Assembly: GCA_027405735.1 (NCBI GenBank)
Contig: JAPEHQ010000008.1
Coordinates: forward strand, 992,001-1,056,000
Source: Mucor racemosus
Taxonomy: Eukaryota > Mucoromycota > Mucoromycetes > Mucorales > Mucoraceae
DNA length: 64,000 bases
Reading direction: 5' to 3'
A model generated the notes under the pieces. It did no database searches and was not told the DNA's origin. It saw only the letters and a list, made by a program, of their open reading frames with translations. Made by a program: the position numbers and the translations under genes. Below are positions 24,057 through 35,900 of the stretch, piece by piece. Each line of letters opens with the position of its first letter. The stretch's first letter is position 1.

Positions 24057-25379
24057 GAGTCTTGCTAAAAAAAAAAAAAAAAATTATATGTAATAAATTG
24101 TTTTTATTCTTTATGCAAACATTAAATTTGATCGCTCCAATTAAGAGAGTACAAAGGTAAAAATTGCGCATTCATTACATACCAAAGGGCTGTTAGGGAT
24201 CTGCACAGTCGATTTTGTATGTTTCAAAATATCGATTAAAACTAACGACGAAAAAAACAGGTACCACTTGAACAGCGTATACAAAATATCCCAGATTTTT
24301 CATGCACTTGTTTGCATATACTGATTAAACAAAAACTAAATTTTCTTAAAATTGTACATTTTAACTGCATGACTATATTTTTTGTGCCCAAATTAATTAT
24401 TTTTTACATAGACTATGGCTTTCTTCTTTATCCATGTCGATTTGGATGACATTTGATTCAAATGCCGCTCTTGTTTTTGTTGAACTGGAAGGCATACTTC
24501 TGATACCTGGAGCTATAGAGTTGCTATAATTTAACAAAGCAAGCGTATTCCGGAATTATTTTACATTTCTAAGGCTTAATTATTGAATTTACGCATCATA
24601 TTACGAAATAACTTGGGCTTAAGATGCGTAATTCAATGTTTAAGCAATAAAGTTTCAACTACATTCATAATATATTGCAAAGATTGAATATATTCAATAT
24701 CGAGGCGCTTTAGCAAGTTGTACTACTATAAGTGTCTAATTCCGTAAACCAAATATAAAACAAAGATGAATGCTACTATTAAAGCTTCGGCTTGAAACCT
24801 TTAATTCTGAATTGTAAATTAGGCTTGGTAATAGAAATGTTCCTAGGTCTACTGGTCTACATGCTAATACATCAAAGTGATAATTGCATGCAGACGACAT
24901 GAAATTGATGGGGAGTATTCTAAGTATTGGGGTAGTTTTTGTTGCTACAATATACTGAGATTAAGTCTTGGTCGTTGAATTTGTTTTTTTTAGGAATATC
25001 GTTTTAATAATATAAAATAGTTTTATATATTTTTGTTGTTGTTGTAGGAGCTAAATAGTTACACCCATTAATCTTTAGTTGCTTTTTTTTTTATCAACTC
25101 ATGAAAAAAAAATATTCACTTTACAAAATTTCATCTAGTTTGATTAAAATTACAATCTATAGTTGACATACTTGATTAACTTGCTCTGAAATATTCAGAA
25201 AACGTTACGCTCCATAAGCTCAAATGGGATTTGTATTTTTTTCTACCTTTTTTTTTTTTATTTTGGCTGGACGGGCAGCTTGGACGGACACATTATATGG
25301 ATATCCGGTTGAATATTGAATTTTCATAGTTTTCAATCTCCAGAATTGGGGCATGCCTTCTTTTCTATAACTAGCTTCA
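24057..25379. other. Gene-poor stretch after the SLC35F6-like gene
   Basis: An A17 tract follows the gene. The rest is A+T-rich unique sequence. A short minus-strand frame at about 24400-24510 (SMPSSSTKTRAAFESN) could be a retroelement Gag remnant but is too short to call. G+C-richer words (GGACGGGCAGCTTGGACGG, about 25268) precede repeat R2. Confidence 0.4.
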
Positions 25380-26640
25380 TACTAAATACTTTTTGGGATA
25401 TACCTTAAACACAACTAAATAGATATGAATTGGCCACATTATGCTGCTTAGTCCTAAATTTATTCTATCCCCTCACGAAAGGCTCAAAAACATGTAAAAT
25501 TCACCGCTTTTTTCTTGAAAGCTGGGTCTCGCTTTTCATCTCTGCTCTATCTATTTTTCCACTAAATAACACCAAGGTAAGATTATATGCCAATGTACCT
25601 GAGATGTTCACCTTTAATCCAAAAACAAGTATTTGGAAATATCCTATTTTTTACAGTTGGTATTAATTTTTCAGTGCTAATGTTTCAGATTTTCACGCAT
25701 ATTCCACTAGTAAAAATTAAAAATTTTGAACCTTCATATCTTTGCAAAAAATTAAGCAATGCTATTTTTAATTAATAATAAAACTTTTTTGTTTTAAAGT
25801 ACTCTATAACATATTTTAGTATAAACAAATTCTGAACACTTTTATTTTTTTTTTCATTTTTTTGGCATATTCGTAGTAGATTTCAAAATATTCCTTAAAT
25901 TGAGCGGTATTTTTTTAACATGCATGTCATTGACCTCGTTGAGGTCTCTCGGATCCAATTTATTTTTTTTTAAAAATATTGATTTTTTGTGGAGATATCC
26001 TCAAAAATGTGTGCAAAGAGATGTCTTCATTTCTAGCCTCCATTTTCCCCTTGTATACCCTCATCCCAAATTCTGAATCTGAAAAAAATTTGAACAAAAA
26101 TCTTGTTTTCTCTACGAAAAATGGAGATAAAAGATTTTGCAATAGCTCGATCTATAGGTAATTGTTTTGCGCATCACTTCAATTTACTTTATTCTAAATA
26201 TGCTTATAAAAAGTGATGTGTATCTTCAAAAAACCTTCAACTTTTCAATTGCATTTTGCACATAATTTAATGTGGAATGTTTGTCTAATTTTTATTTAGA
26301 TGGATGCAAAATTTAAAACTGTACAAAGATTATTTAAAACGCTAAGTCTACTTACTTTGCAGTTCATGAACATTTAGACATTTTTGTTTTTTTGAATCAT
26401 TTTCATTCATTTCAAGAAATAAATTTTGGAAACCCGTGATGATAGGTTTTAAGCTGTGATAAAAACTACTATTTTGATTATCTCGACAAAAAATCAACAT
26501 TTTTTGCTAAAACAAAAAATGCAGAATAGCAATCAATTAGACCTATCTTGTGAATACAGAAATTAAGTCCTGGATAATGAGTTTTAAGTTTTACAAAATA
26601 ATAAACTATTATTTACAACTGCAGGAAACAAAGAAAAAAA
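25380..26640 (-). repeat. Repeat R2 copy C (reverse orientation)
   Basis: This is the reverse complement of the sequence at 3640-4540 plus 8010-8390 and of 62511-63830, uninterrupted here. It therefore proves that the two halves of copy A were once contiguous. The internal frame is truncated to 60 codons (25960-26142). Confidence 0.7.
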
Positions 26641-26679
26641 CCCCATCCTTGTGAATATTGATCCAATTAATAATCTTCA

Positions 26680-27471
26680 ATTATACATGATGATAGATTT
26701 AAGTATATCTTGCATAAACGTTTATACTTCTACTTTCACAAATGACTGTGAATTGAGAAAACCATCAGCAAAACATGATATTTCTGTCCAATAAAACCAC
26801 ATGTTATGTCGTATATTTTCATGTTTGATTAATAATACTTTAAAAAAAATATAATTAAAAGAGAATGAGTAATAAATCAGTTCCTCAACTGTATAATAAA
26901 AACAAGATATCGATCATTTAGATATAAAAGTATGGTCTTTTATATTGATTTGATATTGAGATCCTGAGATGTAATTTAAGGTACTATTGAACCATTAGAT
27001 CTGTTTGATAGTAGTAATAATCTATGGATGGAAATGGATCAATCATAATTTAACAGTGCTTGCAGAGCTTATTATGAGTTGCCTTGTTTCAATGCTGCGC
27101 TAAATGTGCTTGGATGTTGATTTGATAGCTATGAGAGTTTATGGATACATACAATCTTATTTATAGAAAGAACAAAATTAAAGACTAGTAACATTTATCA
27201 TGGAGAACGTAGGCTTTATTGCTAGAAAAACTAATGGTAAAAGTAAGAACCAAGAGATTCTAGATCTTGGTTTAAAAGATTATTTATAAGAATTACATTT
27301 CAATATGAGTTAGAAATGGAATTGGCTTCAAAATTGGCTGTTTAATATCCTCGAAAACCGACAAGCTACTTGATTGATTAACCGCTGGGATGAAATAATA
27401 TGGTGTCATAATTGAGGTCCAAGCGTTCTTGGTAATTACTGGATTAAACTTGGTACGCTAGGCGTTTCTTA
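26680..27471 (+). repeat. Repeat R3, left part, copy 1
   Basis: This aligns with 56667-57075 (GAATGAGTAATAAATCAGTT, GGTGTCATAATTGAGGTCC, GTACGCTAGG). A solo LTR (27132-27363) interrupts it, and it is broken at 27471 by a CACTACGGCC terminus of R1. Confidence 0.65.
27127..27368 (-). mobile_element. Solo LTR (family L2) in R3
   Basis: The element is 27132-27363 (232 bp; TGAGAG...CCGACA on the plus strand). AGCTA is duplicated at 27127-27131 and 27364-27368. The R3 copy at 56966-56970 has a single AGCTA, the empty site. A same-length relative is at 52044-52275. The minus orientation is taken from a TATAAATA and AATAAA order. Confidence 0.87.
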
Positions 27472-27615
27472 CACTACGGCCAAAGTATGCTTCCTATGGG
27501 TATAATGATCTGCACAGATGGGCAGAATAAAAATTTTTGTGCAGATCAGGCAGCCCAGATGAGGAGAGCAATGAGATCAAGGTTTTTTAGCCAATTTATT
27601 AAAGTATTATATCAA
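27472..27615 (-). mobile_element. R1 3'-terminal fragment (reverse)
   Basis: This begins CACTACGGCCAAAGTATGC and matches, in reverse, 3495-3623 of copy 1. It includes GATCTGCACAGATGGGCAG and TGTGCAGATCAGGCAGCCC, short motifs like those at the other R1 end. It defines the second terminus of R1 and shows that both ends share CACTACGGCC. It is cut off after about 144 bp. Confidence 0.7.
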
Positions 27616-28099
27616 TCATAATATAATTAATAACGAAGATCATTTGAATGGTTTAAAGTAGATGTGAGTTACTCTGATTCAACAAAATTGTCTTATTGAC
27701 GAGATATATCAATTTGAAATTTGGGGTTTGAAAGAGTTCTGCCCATATTTGTTTAATACAGTATACACAATGAATAACTAGAAAATAAAGTTAAAACTAG
27801 ATATATTTATTGAGTATATTGTAGGCAAAAAAGATAATGAATCCGTCTCAAACGACATCAGGATTCAGGGTATTTATATGTTTTGGAAGCGCGGATATAG
27901 AGTCTACAATACAGAATGTATGAAAGAATAATTTCATAATCTTGAGGAACTAGTTGATTACAACATGATGATATAATAGATTGTCCAGAGCAAGTTTAGT
28001 AGAATACGACCAAGTTAAGTATATAAAATATTCATGCTTGTTTAAATTTATACAGTGAATGTTTATACAAATGGAACTGCCAAATTCCATTTTCAGGAA
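27616..28099. other. Unassigned repeat-compartment sequence
   Basis: A+T-rich sequence with no ORF or match elsewhere in the window that I can see. Confidence 0.4.
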
Positions 28100-28216
28100 C
28101 GAATTTGTTGTATGCCACCTAGCATCATACGTTATCACCTTCTATAGTATTAATACATCTTACAATCTATTGACTACGACATGTATTGGAGTTCAAAGTC
28201 TTGATATTGGATATGA
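28100..28216 (-). repeat. Repeat R3, right part, inverted
   Basis: This is the reverse complement of 57068-57165 (GATATCAAGACTTTG, ATACATGTCGTAATCAATAG, AGAAGGTGATAAC). It abuts the R1 5' terminus at 28217. Read together with 26680-27471 it shows that R3 was split by an R1 insertion and then rearranged. Confidence 0.6.
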
Positions 28217-30325
28217 CACTACGGTCGACCTGGGATGCACACTATAGCCGCCTGAACTGTCGTGCTCACTGAATATGGGTAAAAAGATAATAGGATGCAC
28301 ATGGGCCATAACAAAAGAAACTGCACACGAGCACACTGCTGAGCCTGTATGTGCAGAATTATAGATCCTGTCCATGTGCATGACATTAATCCCATGTGTG
28401 CATAATAGTAGAATTGCCCATAAGCATATCATTATCCCTATTTGTGCATAATAGTAAAATCTGACCATGACCATAATAATGAGCTGATCGTATGGGCAAA
28501 AATTGGTTTGTACATGAGCATCGTGCCGTTCTCAAAATTCCATTGCATTTTTTACTGGAATAATGGGTTTTTAAATTAAATTTGCTTTTATTAATAGAAG
28601 TTATAGAAAATACAATTCAACAATACGTTGTTGATGTAGAGCAATACATGCAAGGGCCAATGTACTGTATTTACGATTATTATCATTTGTAAATATGTTT
28701 ACTATAATAACTATAATTTTTACAACAACAGTGGTTTTTACTCGAGCATAAACTTAAATAACACTTACTGCTTAAATTTATATACAAGCTAAATATAAGG
28801 TTAGAGATGTTACTTTATCACACATAAAATTTAAACAAATTAATCTTGTTTAAACCTACTATTTTAGCTTACAATTGTCAGCTATAAAAAGATTTGTTTT
28901 CAATCATAGCTACAATCAAAACTAAGGTTATTAGGTATTAGGCAAGACATCAGATTATCCTTTTTTTGTGTTTTTATATCATTTGAAATTTCATTACTTT
29001 TCTGGAACATTTCGTGAGTTTGTAGCCAGTTCTAACGTTTCATTGAGTACATATAAATATCATTGCCGTCGATTTGATCTGGTAATCAAGAAATACGTCC
29101 AACAATACAGTAGTAAATAATGATATTTGATCTTAGAATGCGGTTAAATGAAAATATCAGTCTCTAACATAACGACTGCTACCTATATTAAAAACATTAA
29201 TCTCTTGTGTTAGAATGCATACTCAGGATAAACGAAAAAAATACTAACTTGATAGTCGGATATGCCTTATCAGGCGGTGAATAATATCCTTGGAATATAA
29301 AAACAAAAAGAGAGAAGCAACACACATAGAAAAGGATTTTCAAGGCTTTACATTATTCAGCGCAATTCAAACCCTGCTAAATTGCTCATTTCGACCAATA
29401 ATGTAAAAGCAGCATTACAGCACATCAGCCATAAACTAAATGAAATAGGCAATATCTGTTATCATAGAAACATACATTTTTCCACCATTAAAACCGTCTG
29501 TGATATTATAGATTCGTTAAAAGATCGGAAAAGCGAGCCCTCAGAGCGACGCCGTCATTGAGCACCATAGCAAGATCGAACGGCTAAGTCTGTTAGACCT
29601 TAAACTATGGTATGTATCTAAGTTTTAAATAAAAATGCGTTTCACTTTTTTTACTTTTCTTATATTTAACCACGTGCGGTCTGAAAATTCAGACTTTGTA
29701 GCGGACATTTTCGGGGCTCATTTTATCCTTACCATCACTCATGATTTTGATCAAAAAGTAGAAAAATCGAATTTTGATACCAAAAGCAACGTTTAAATGT
29801 ACTACATTGTGAGAGAAAATTGTAGCCACAAGTAATACACATTTTATAAAAGCTTAATATTAAATGTTAAATAATGAAACTTTGTACTTTTGGCCCAAAA
29901 ACGGTTTTTTGATTAAAGGATTTTTATGTAATATTTTGCAATAAAAATGTTCATTATTTTTTATTGAGCAAATAGAGCGCCAAATTCTGTATATGTGCAC
30001 ATTTTTTGCTTTTATAATTGATAGTATAATTATCTCTAGATTTGTAAAATCAGAAAAAAAAAAATTAAAAAAATGTCAAAATTGATGATCTGGACAAAAA
30101 TAATTTTTAAATTAATATTCCGCTTATAAGCCTTGTAAGGCTTAAAAATAAGAGATTTTATGATTTTTGAAAACTTTTTCAAGAATTTACAATGCTGTAC
30201 CTACTTGATTGAAGCTTATTACTGTAAATATTTATACTTGTTAATATTGTGTGGTAGGTTATTTGATGATAATATAGTCTTACTTTATAATCATTTCCTA
30301 GAGGCGATTTGCATTAAGAAGTTTC
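28217..30325 (+). mobile_element. R1 copy 2 (5' two-thirds)
   Basis: This starts CACTACGGTCGACC and follows the R1 consensus to the splice-donor end of the dynein fragment, where it stops (AGTCTTACC at 30330). It shares private differences with the opposite-strand copy at 37037-38857 (CCCTCAGAGCGACGCCGTC, GAGCACC), so the two are sister copies. Confidence 0.75.
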
Positions 30326-30965
30326 AGTCTTACCCCTTGTTGCGGGGGTAAAATCTTTGGTTGCTTTTATCAGTAATTAGGGAATGAATAGAATTGGCAG
30401 TGAAGATTCAAAATGGACAAGGTTTAGAGTTAATAGATTGAAGAGCTTTGATAATGTTTGATCTGTTTCACTTAAAATATTGCAACTGCAATGACACTTT
30501 TTAGTTTCTTGAACAGACAAGAGAAAAGAAAGGTCATTACACATTTACATGCCTTATGATTTATCGAGACTTTATAAATTAAAATCAACGTAAAAAGTAC
30601 CGTTTATTAGAATGAATTAAATATGGGTTTATATAGTTATTGGAATTGTGTGATAAGATCTAATGGACAGGGATCCATTAGATGTGACAATAGATATTAT
30701 TATTAATGTGTATGGATATAACATGTTATATTTCAGTGGTAATATTGCTATAAGTTATGTTTCATTATTAGTTCCTGGGTGACAGGAACCAGTTACTGGA
30801 TAGATAAGATCTGCTAGATTTGTCGGAGATCTTCTATATATCGAATGTTGTAATTCTGATAGATCACCTTATATGCACAAAAAAAAGAGAGGGATAAGCA
30901 AACAAATGATTATAGCCATACACCTGGCCTAACTAAAATAACAATAGTTTTTTTTTGAAAACTCA
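30326..30965. other. Spacer between two inverted R1 copies
   Basis: A solo LTR (30557-30866) flanked by A+T-rich sequence with no coding signal. A short C/G block (CCCCTTGTTGCGGGGG, about 30334) can fold as a hairpin. Confidence 0.5.
30552..30871 (-). mobile_element. Solo LTR (family L1), reverse orientation
   Basis: The element is 30557-30866 (310 bp), diverged from the LTRs at 4551 and 7704 but with the same ends (TGATTTATCG...CTGATAGATCA on the plus strand). It carries the reverse of TATATAAACCC and of AATAAACGGTAC. CCTTA is duplicated at 30552-30556 and 30867-30871. Confidence 0.87.
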
Positions 30966-31055
30966 TCAATGGGATGTTTCTGATTTTATATTTACATTTA
31001 TCATAAGGCGAGCTGATGATACGTTTGATACTACTGTAAATGAAACCTGCTAATT

Positions 31056-31220
31056 CAATTTATGGAATTTGAATGCAAATACCGAGGAACAATTTGTAAG
31101 TACTTAATTGGCTCTTGTAAAGCACTGAATAAATTGGCCTGGAACAAAGAGGAGGGTTAAAAGGCGGCAATAGGTCCCAGAGATGATGGTAATGTTTATG
31201 TTTAGGATATTGGAGAGATA
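31056..31220 (+). pseudogene. Dynein intermediate chain fragment in the inverted R1 copy
   Basis: This is the most decayed version: FNLWNLNANTEEQFVST is readable, then stops interrupt ALNKLAWNKEE and the GNVYV block. The splice donor is mutated (GGAGAGATAAG). It lies in the same position within R1 as the other copies. Confidence 0.55.
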
Positions 31221-31493
31221 AGAATAAAACCCAATGTAAATTACCTCTAACGCAATAATTATAATGCAAGACTATATTATCATCAAATAAACTACCACAC
31301 AATATTAACATGTGTAAAGGTTTGGAACAATAAACTTGAAACAAGTGGGTACAGCATCATTAATTCTTGGAAAGGTTCTCAAGTATTATAAAATCTCTTA
31401 ATTTTAAGCCTTACAAGGCTTATAAGCGGGATATTAATTTAGAAAATTATTTTTGTCCAGATCATCAATTTTGATATTTTTTAAATTTTTTTC

Positions 31494-32969
31494 ATGGCTC
31501 TTTCAGATAAACAAACATTGTCTAAGGGCGAGGATCTGATTGGTGGAGGCACCAAAGATTCTCGACATAATCCAAACAACCTAAAGGATCCAATGCGATC
31601 ATATGCACAGATTCTGAAAAATGATCAAACCAGGGAAACCTTCGAATTGAACACTCAAACCTCAGGGGAACTCGTCCAACTCACTGAAGGTGGTCAACTT
31701 TTCATCCAAGCCAGGGACAAACATTCTATTGTCGTATCCGCGGCTCAATTTATAGATACTCAAGTTAAATTCAAGGACTTGGGTGCTTTACTTCGAGCAC
31801 AATATCCTGAAGCCTGGGGCCTTCGTACCCGAAATGTCAATAAAGATTCTAAATATTTAGAAGTTAATTTTCGTACAGCTGAAGCCAGAGAGGCAGCTTT
31901 GAAAAGAGATTTTCAGTATGAAGGAAAGAAAGTCATTGTTAGTCGTACCTTTCCTAAGGACACTACCATTGTTAGGGTTAGCATTAGCAATTTACCTTAC
32001 GATGATGAAGAGATCTTGAAGGCTGAAATGTCCAAAATCTTCGTTAAATACGGGGAGATTCTGGAAATGGGTCTACTTTGCACTACTCACAGCCATTTCT
32101 TTACTGGCCGAGGATTTGTTACCTTGAACCTTCTTCCGGGTAAATCTTATGAGAAATTGGTACCTCAAATTGACTCCTGGGAACCCAAGGAAACCTTGAA
32201 GCTTACTTTTACTGGCATGAAACCTATATGTAGTCGTTGCCATGTCACTGACCATGTTCTTGGCAACTGTCCAGTTATGGGCCAGAGACTTAAAAGTTGC
32301 TTTCTCTGCAATAAAACCGATCATCTACAAGCTAAATGTCCAGATGCCTGGTGGAATAAGCGCAAGAAGTCTGCTAAATTGAATTCTCAACACACATCAC
32401 CAAACCAAAAAGCTACCACAAAGACGGTAGTTGCACCCATTACTGTGCCTGATGAATCTAAGCCTGTGCATCAGGCATCCACTGAGAAGGAAGATACTTC
32501 AGCGGCACCAATAGTAGTTTCGGCACCAGTTGCTCCAACGTCAATTAGTTCAGTTCCAGAAGCAACCATTACCGAAGAAGATACTTCAGTCCCTCCTCAG
32601 GATGCACAAATAGTCTACGAGGATTCCAACAAGAGCATTGAAGCAGAAACTGACCATGATGAGATATCAAATCAGTCATCGGAAGAGAAGTCGGATGCTG
32701 AGATGTCAGATTCTGAAGGAGATGAGGATGATGATGAACTCGATGTGGATATGGCAGAAGCAGAAAAGGAGGCTAAAGCTACGAAAATTCCTCTAGAAGA
32801 TGTGGTTAAAGCAATGAAATGTAAATTGAGGACTCATCTCAGGAAGCCGACGAAGATGAACGCGGCTAAGTCAAATGACAAAGATCTAGTACGACTTTCT
32901 ACTCGATCTCGCACCGGTGGATCTGCTGTGATGAAGAAGCAATCTGCCAACCATGCTTCCCGTAAATAA
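31494..32969 (+). CDS. LINE ORF1 protein, RRM-like region and two CCHC knuckles
   Basis: The protein has 491 aa and no stop. An RNA-binding-like region at about residues 75-240 (VRVSISNLPYDDEEILKAEM, KYGEILEMGL) precedes two canonical zinc knuckles, CX2CX4HX4C, at about 246-259 (CSRCHVTDHVLGNC) and 266-279 (CFLCNKTDHLQAKC). The C-terminal third is Thr/Pro-rich and then acidic (EGDEDDDELDVDMAE), with a basic end. ORF1 proteins of this type coat the LINE RNA and act as chaperones. The start ATG is the second base of the element. ORF2 begins 5 bases after the stop. Confidence 0.88.
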   Translation: MALSDKQTLSKGEDLIGGGTKDSRHNPNNLKDPMRSYAQILKNDQTRETFELNTQTSGELVQLTEGGQLFIQARDKHSIVVSAAQFIDTQVKFKDLGALLRAQYPEAWGLRTRNVNKDSKYLEVNFRTAEAREAALKRDFQYEGKKVIVSRTFPKDTTIVRVSISNLPYDDEEILKAEMSKIFVKYGEILEMGLLCTTHSHFFTGRGFVTLNLLPGKSYEKLVPQIDSWEPKETLKLTFTGMKPICSRCHVTDHVLGNCPVMGQRLKSCFLCNKTDHLQAKCPDAWWNKRKKSAKLNSQHTSPNQKATTKTVVAPITVPDESKPVHQASTEKEDTSAAPIVVSAPVAPTSISSVPEATITEEDTSVPPQDAQIVYEDSNKSIEAETDHDEISNQSSEEKSDAEMSDSEGDEDDDELDVDMAEAEKEAKATKIPLEDVVKAMKCKLRTHLRKPTKMNAAKSNDKDLVRLSTRSRTGGSAVMKKQSANHASRK

Positions 32970-32974
32970 TTATT

Positions 32975-35900
32975 ATGAGTGATCATAATAATTATTGTAA
33001 ATCCTTAAATATCAAATTTGGATCACTTAATTGTCGATATCTACTCAAAATTAACAATCCTCAACTATCTGATTCCTTTATTCGGCATTTAAGGGGGCAA
33101 GATTTAGACATCTTTGCTTGCCAAGAAACCAATATTCCTTCTCTTAATTTCAACGATCGGATTGCAATGCTTAATCTAAAATTCCAATCCCTTCAAAGTA
33201 TATGGTCATCAAAATGTGGATTACTCAACTTCAACAAAAATATTAATATGGAGAAGATTCACATATCTGATGATGATAGAATTATTTTAGCAAAGTTAAC
33301 TGTACCTGCAGAACCAAATTTATTGCCCATTTATGTTCTCAATATTTATGCTCCTGCGGATTCACCTCAAAACAGAACCATTTTTTACAACAAGTTAATC
33401 GATCATATCAAATCTCTCGACTCTTATGCCGATATTTTGGAACGCCTAATTTTAGCTGGAGATTTCAACTTTCAATATGATCTACGTTTACCTGGTAATG
33501 CTCCAAGTAAACAACCTACAGCATTTGTCTCTTTCACGGATACTTTCCTCCATGATTGCAACAACAACTACAGCGATACTTTTTTTGTGACATTACCTAC
33601 TTTTAGACGGGGTAAAGTCATCAAAACTCTTGACTACATTATGGTCGGTAGCCAACTGAAGGATTTATATTTTGACAATAACATCGAATATACATCCAAT
33701 GCATGGACGGATCACGACTTATTGACAGTAAGATTTCGTCTCCAGGTGTCTAACACTGGTAAAGGATTATGGCGGGCAAATCCAAACCTGGTTCACCACA
33801 AATCCTATGTTAAGAAAATCAATTCGGGTATTCGACACTTTATGCATAAAATTCTTGCTAATTCCTCAGATAGTAGCCAGATCAAGTGGGATCGTCTAAA
33901 AGGCTATATTAAGAAACTGACCAAAGCTTATTGCAGCAATCGCTCTTCTTGGCGTCGAGAGCGTCTCAAAGACCTCCAAAGTTCCAGGAATCATCTCATA
34001 CGTCAATTAAAGGAGGACCAAACGGCTCTCCAGGCTCAATTACCGCGTGTTGAACACTCCATCGCCCAACTTGAACATGAAATTGCTATAAATGCAACTC
34101 TGAAAGCTGGTAAACGATGGCTGGACAACAATGAAAATTCGGTCGGCTTTCTCAAACAGACTGCAGAACGTCGGTTGGCCCAGCGGAATTTTGACACCAT
34201 AACACATCCAACATCCAACGTACCTTGCTCAACTACGATGGACAAGCTAGATGCTGTTCATTCCTTCTATAATGTCCTATATTCTCCTGAACCAACTCAT
34301 AGATACTCAATGGACAAGTTGCTCCGAGGAATTCAGAACACTATTTCGGTGGATGACGCTGAATATATTATTTCTGGAATCGACATTGAAGACATTTTAC
34401 AATCTGCCACTAGATGCCCCAAGGTCAGCAGCCCTGGACGAGACGGGCTACCTTACCCTATCCTTCGGTTAATCTTAGCCCATCCGGATTGTAAAGAATT
34501 GGTTATTGCTGTGTACAATGATGCCCTCAATCTAGGGGTTTTTCCATCTTCCTGGCAGGAAACATGTATCGTTCTTCTTCCAAAGAAAGGCGACTTACGG
34601 AATCTGGCTAACTGGAGACCTATTTCGCTGATTAATACTGACTGCAAGGTCTTTACTAGGATTTTGAATTCACGGGTTATTGGTGCTGCCAACAAGGTTA
34701 TTACTCAACATCAAGCTGGTTTTATGCCTAATAGATTCATCGGCGACCATGGTCTGGCACTGAAACTCCTTATGGAAGATGCCAAGCTACATTCCAACCG
34801 AGCTATCAGTGTCGCGGTGGATAGTGCCAAAGCATATGATTATGTAAACGAAACCTACATCTGTAAAGTCCTCAGCAAGTTTGGATTTCCCTCAACCTTC
34901 ATCCAGAGTATTAAAAATTTGTTTTTCAAGAGTAAAATTGTCATCAATATGAACGGTTTCATGACTGATACGGTAGTTCAACAGCGCGGCCTCCGCCAAG
35001 GTGATTTCATTTCGCCGGTTCTCTTTAACTTTGCCTTGGAGCCACTGCTACTGGCTATCATCAATGATCGAACCATCAAAGGTTATTCCCTCAATACGAA
35101 GGCTGTCAATCCAAGCTGTCCTCTACAAGTGGTGGCACCTCCGCCTATCAAGTTACTGGCGTATGCTGATGATTTGTTAGTCATCGTCAATAATAATGAG
35201 GAACTGCAAGCAATTCAAGATCATATCTCTTGTTATGGTCGAGCGTCCAACGCCCGAGTCAATTATCACAAGTCAGTGGCATTTCCACTCTCTGGTAATA
35301 GGTCCTTGGTCCGTCCCGACTTGTTTCATCTTGCTCGTAGGCTCCAATTTCAATGGTATGATGCGTTTAGTCCATCATATATCAAATATCTTGGTTACCC
35401 TATCTGGTTCAGTAGTGATCAACGGGAAGCTTTCTGTCAGGAAACACTACAAACAATGCAGGCTTCCCTTGATAGGCATATGACACGAAACATTTCTGTT
35501 TATGGTCGAGCCCGAATGGTTAATTCACTCTTCCTTGCTCGCTTTTGGCATTTCTTACGGAATACAACTTTACCTCTTAGCTTCATCAAGAAGATCTCCT
35601 CTATGGTGTACCAATTCGTTTGCTACAAGATATTTCCTCCTATGAAGAAGGCAGTTATCTACTCCCCTAAGGAACTAGGTGATCTGTCCGTCATTGATAT
35701 TACGGTGCAACAACACATTTTACAACAACGATATGTGCGTGCCCTGCTTCTAGACAACAACGTCTCTCGTCCGATACCTAACTTTCTAATGCAGACGTTG
35801 TCCACGTTCATCCAAGTGAGCTATGGGGTTTCTCACCCCCACCTGCCACTGTTGTTTCGAAATTATCGTCTAGGCTCTCCTCTTTCTGGTTTACATTGCC

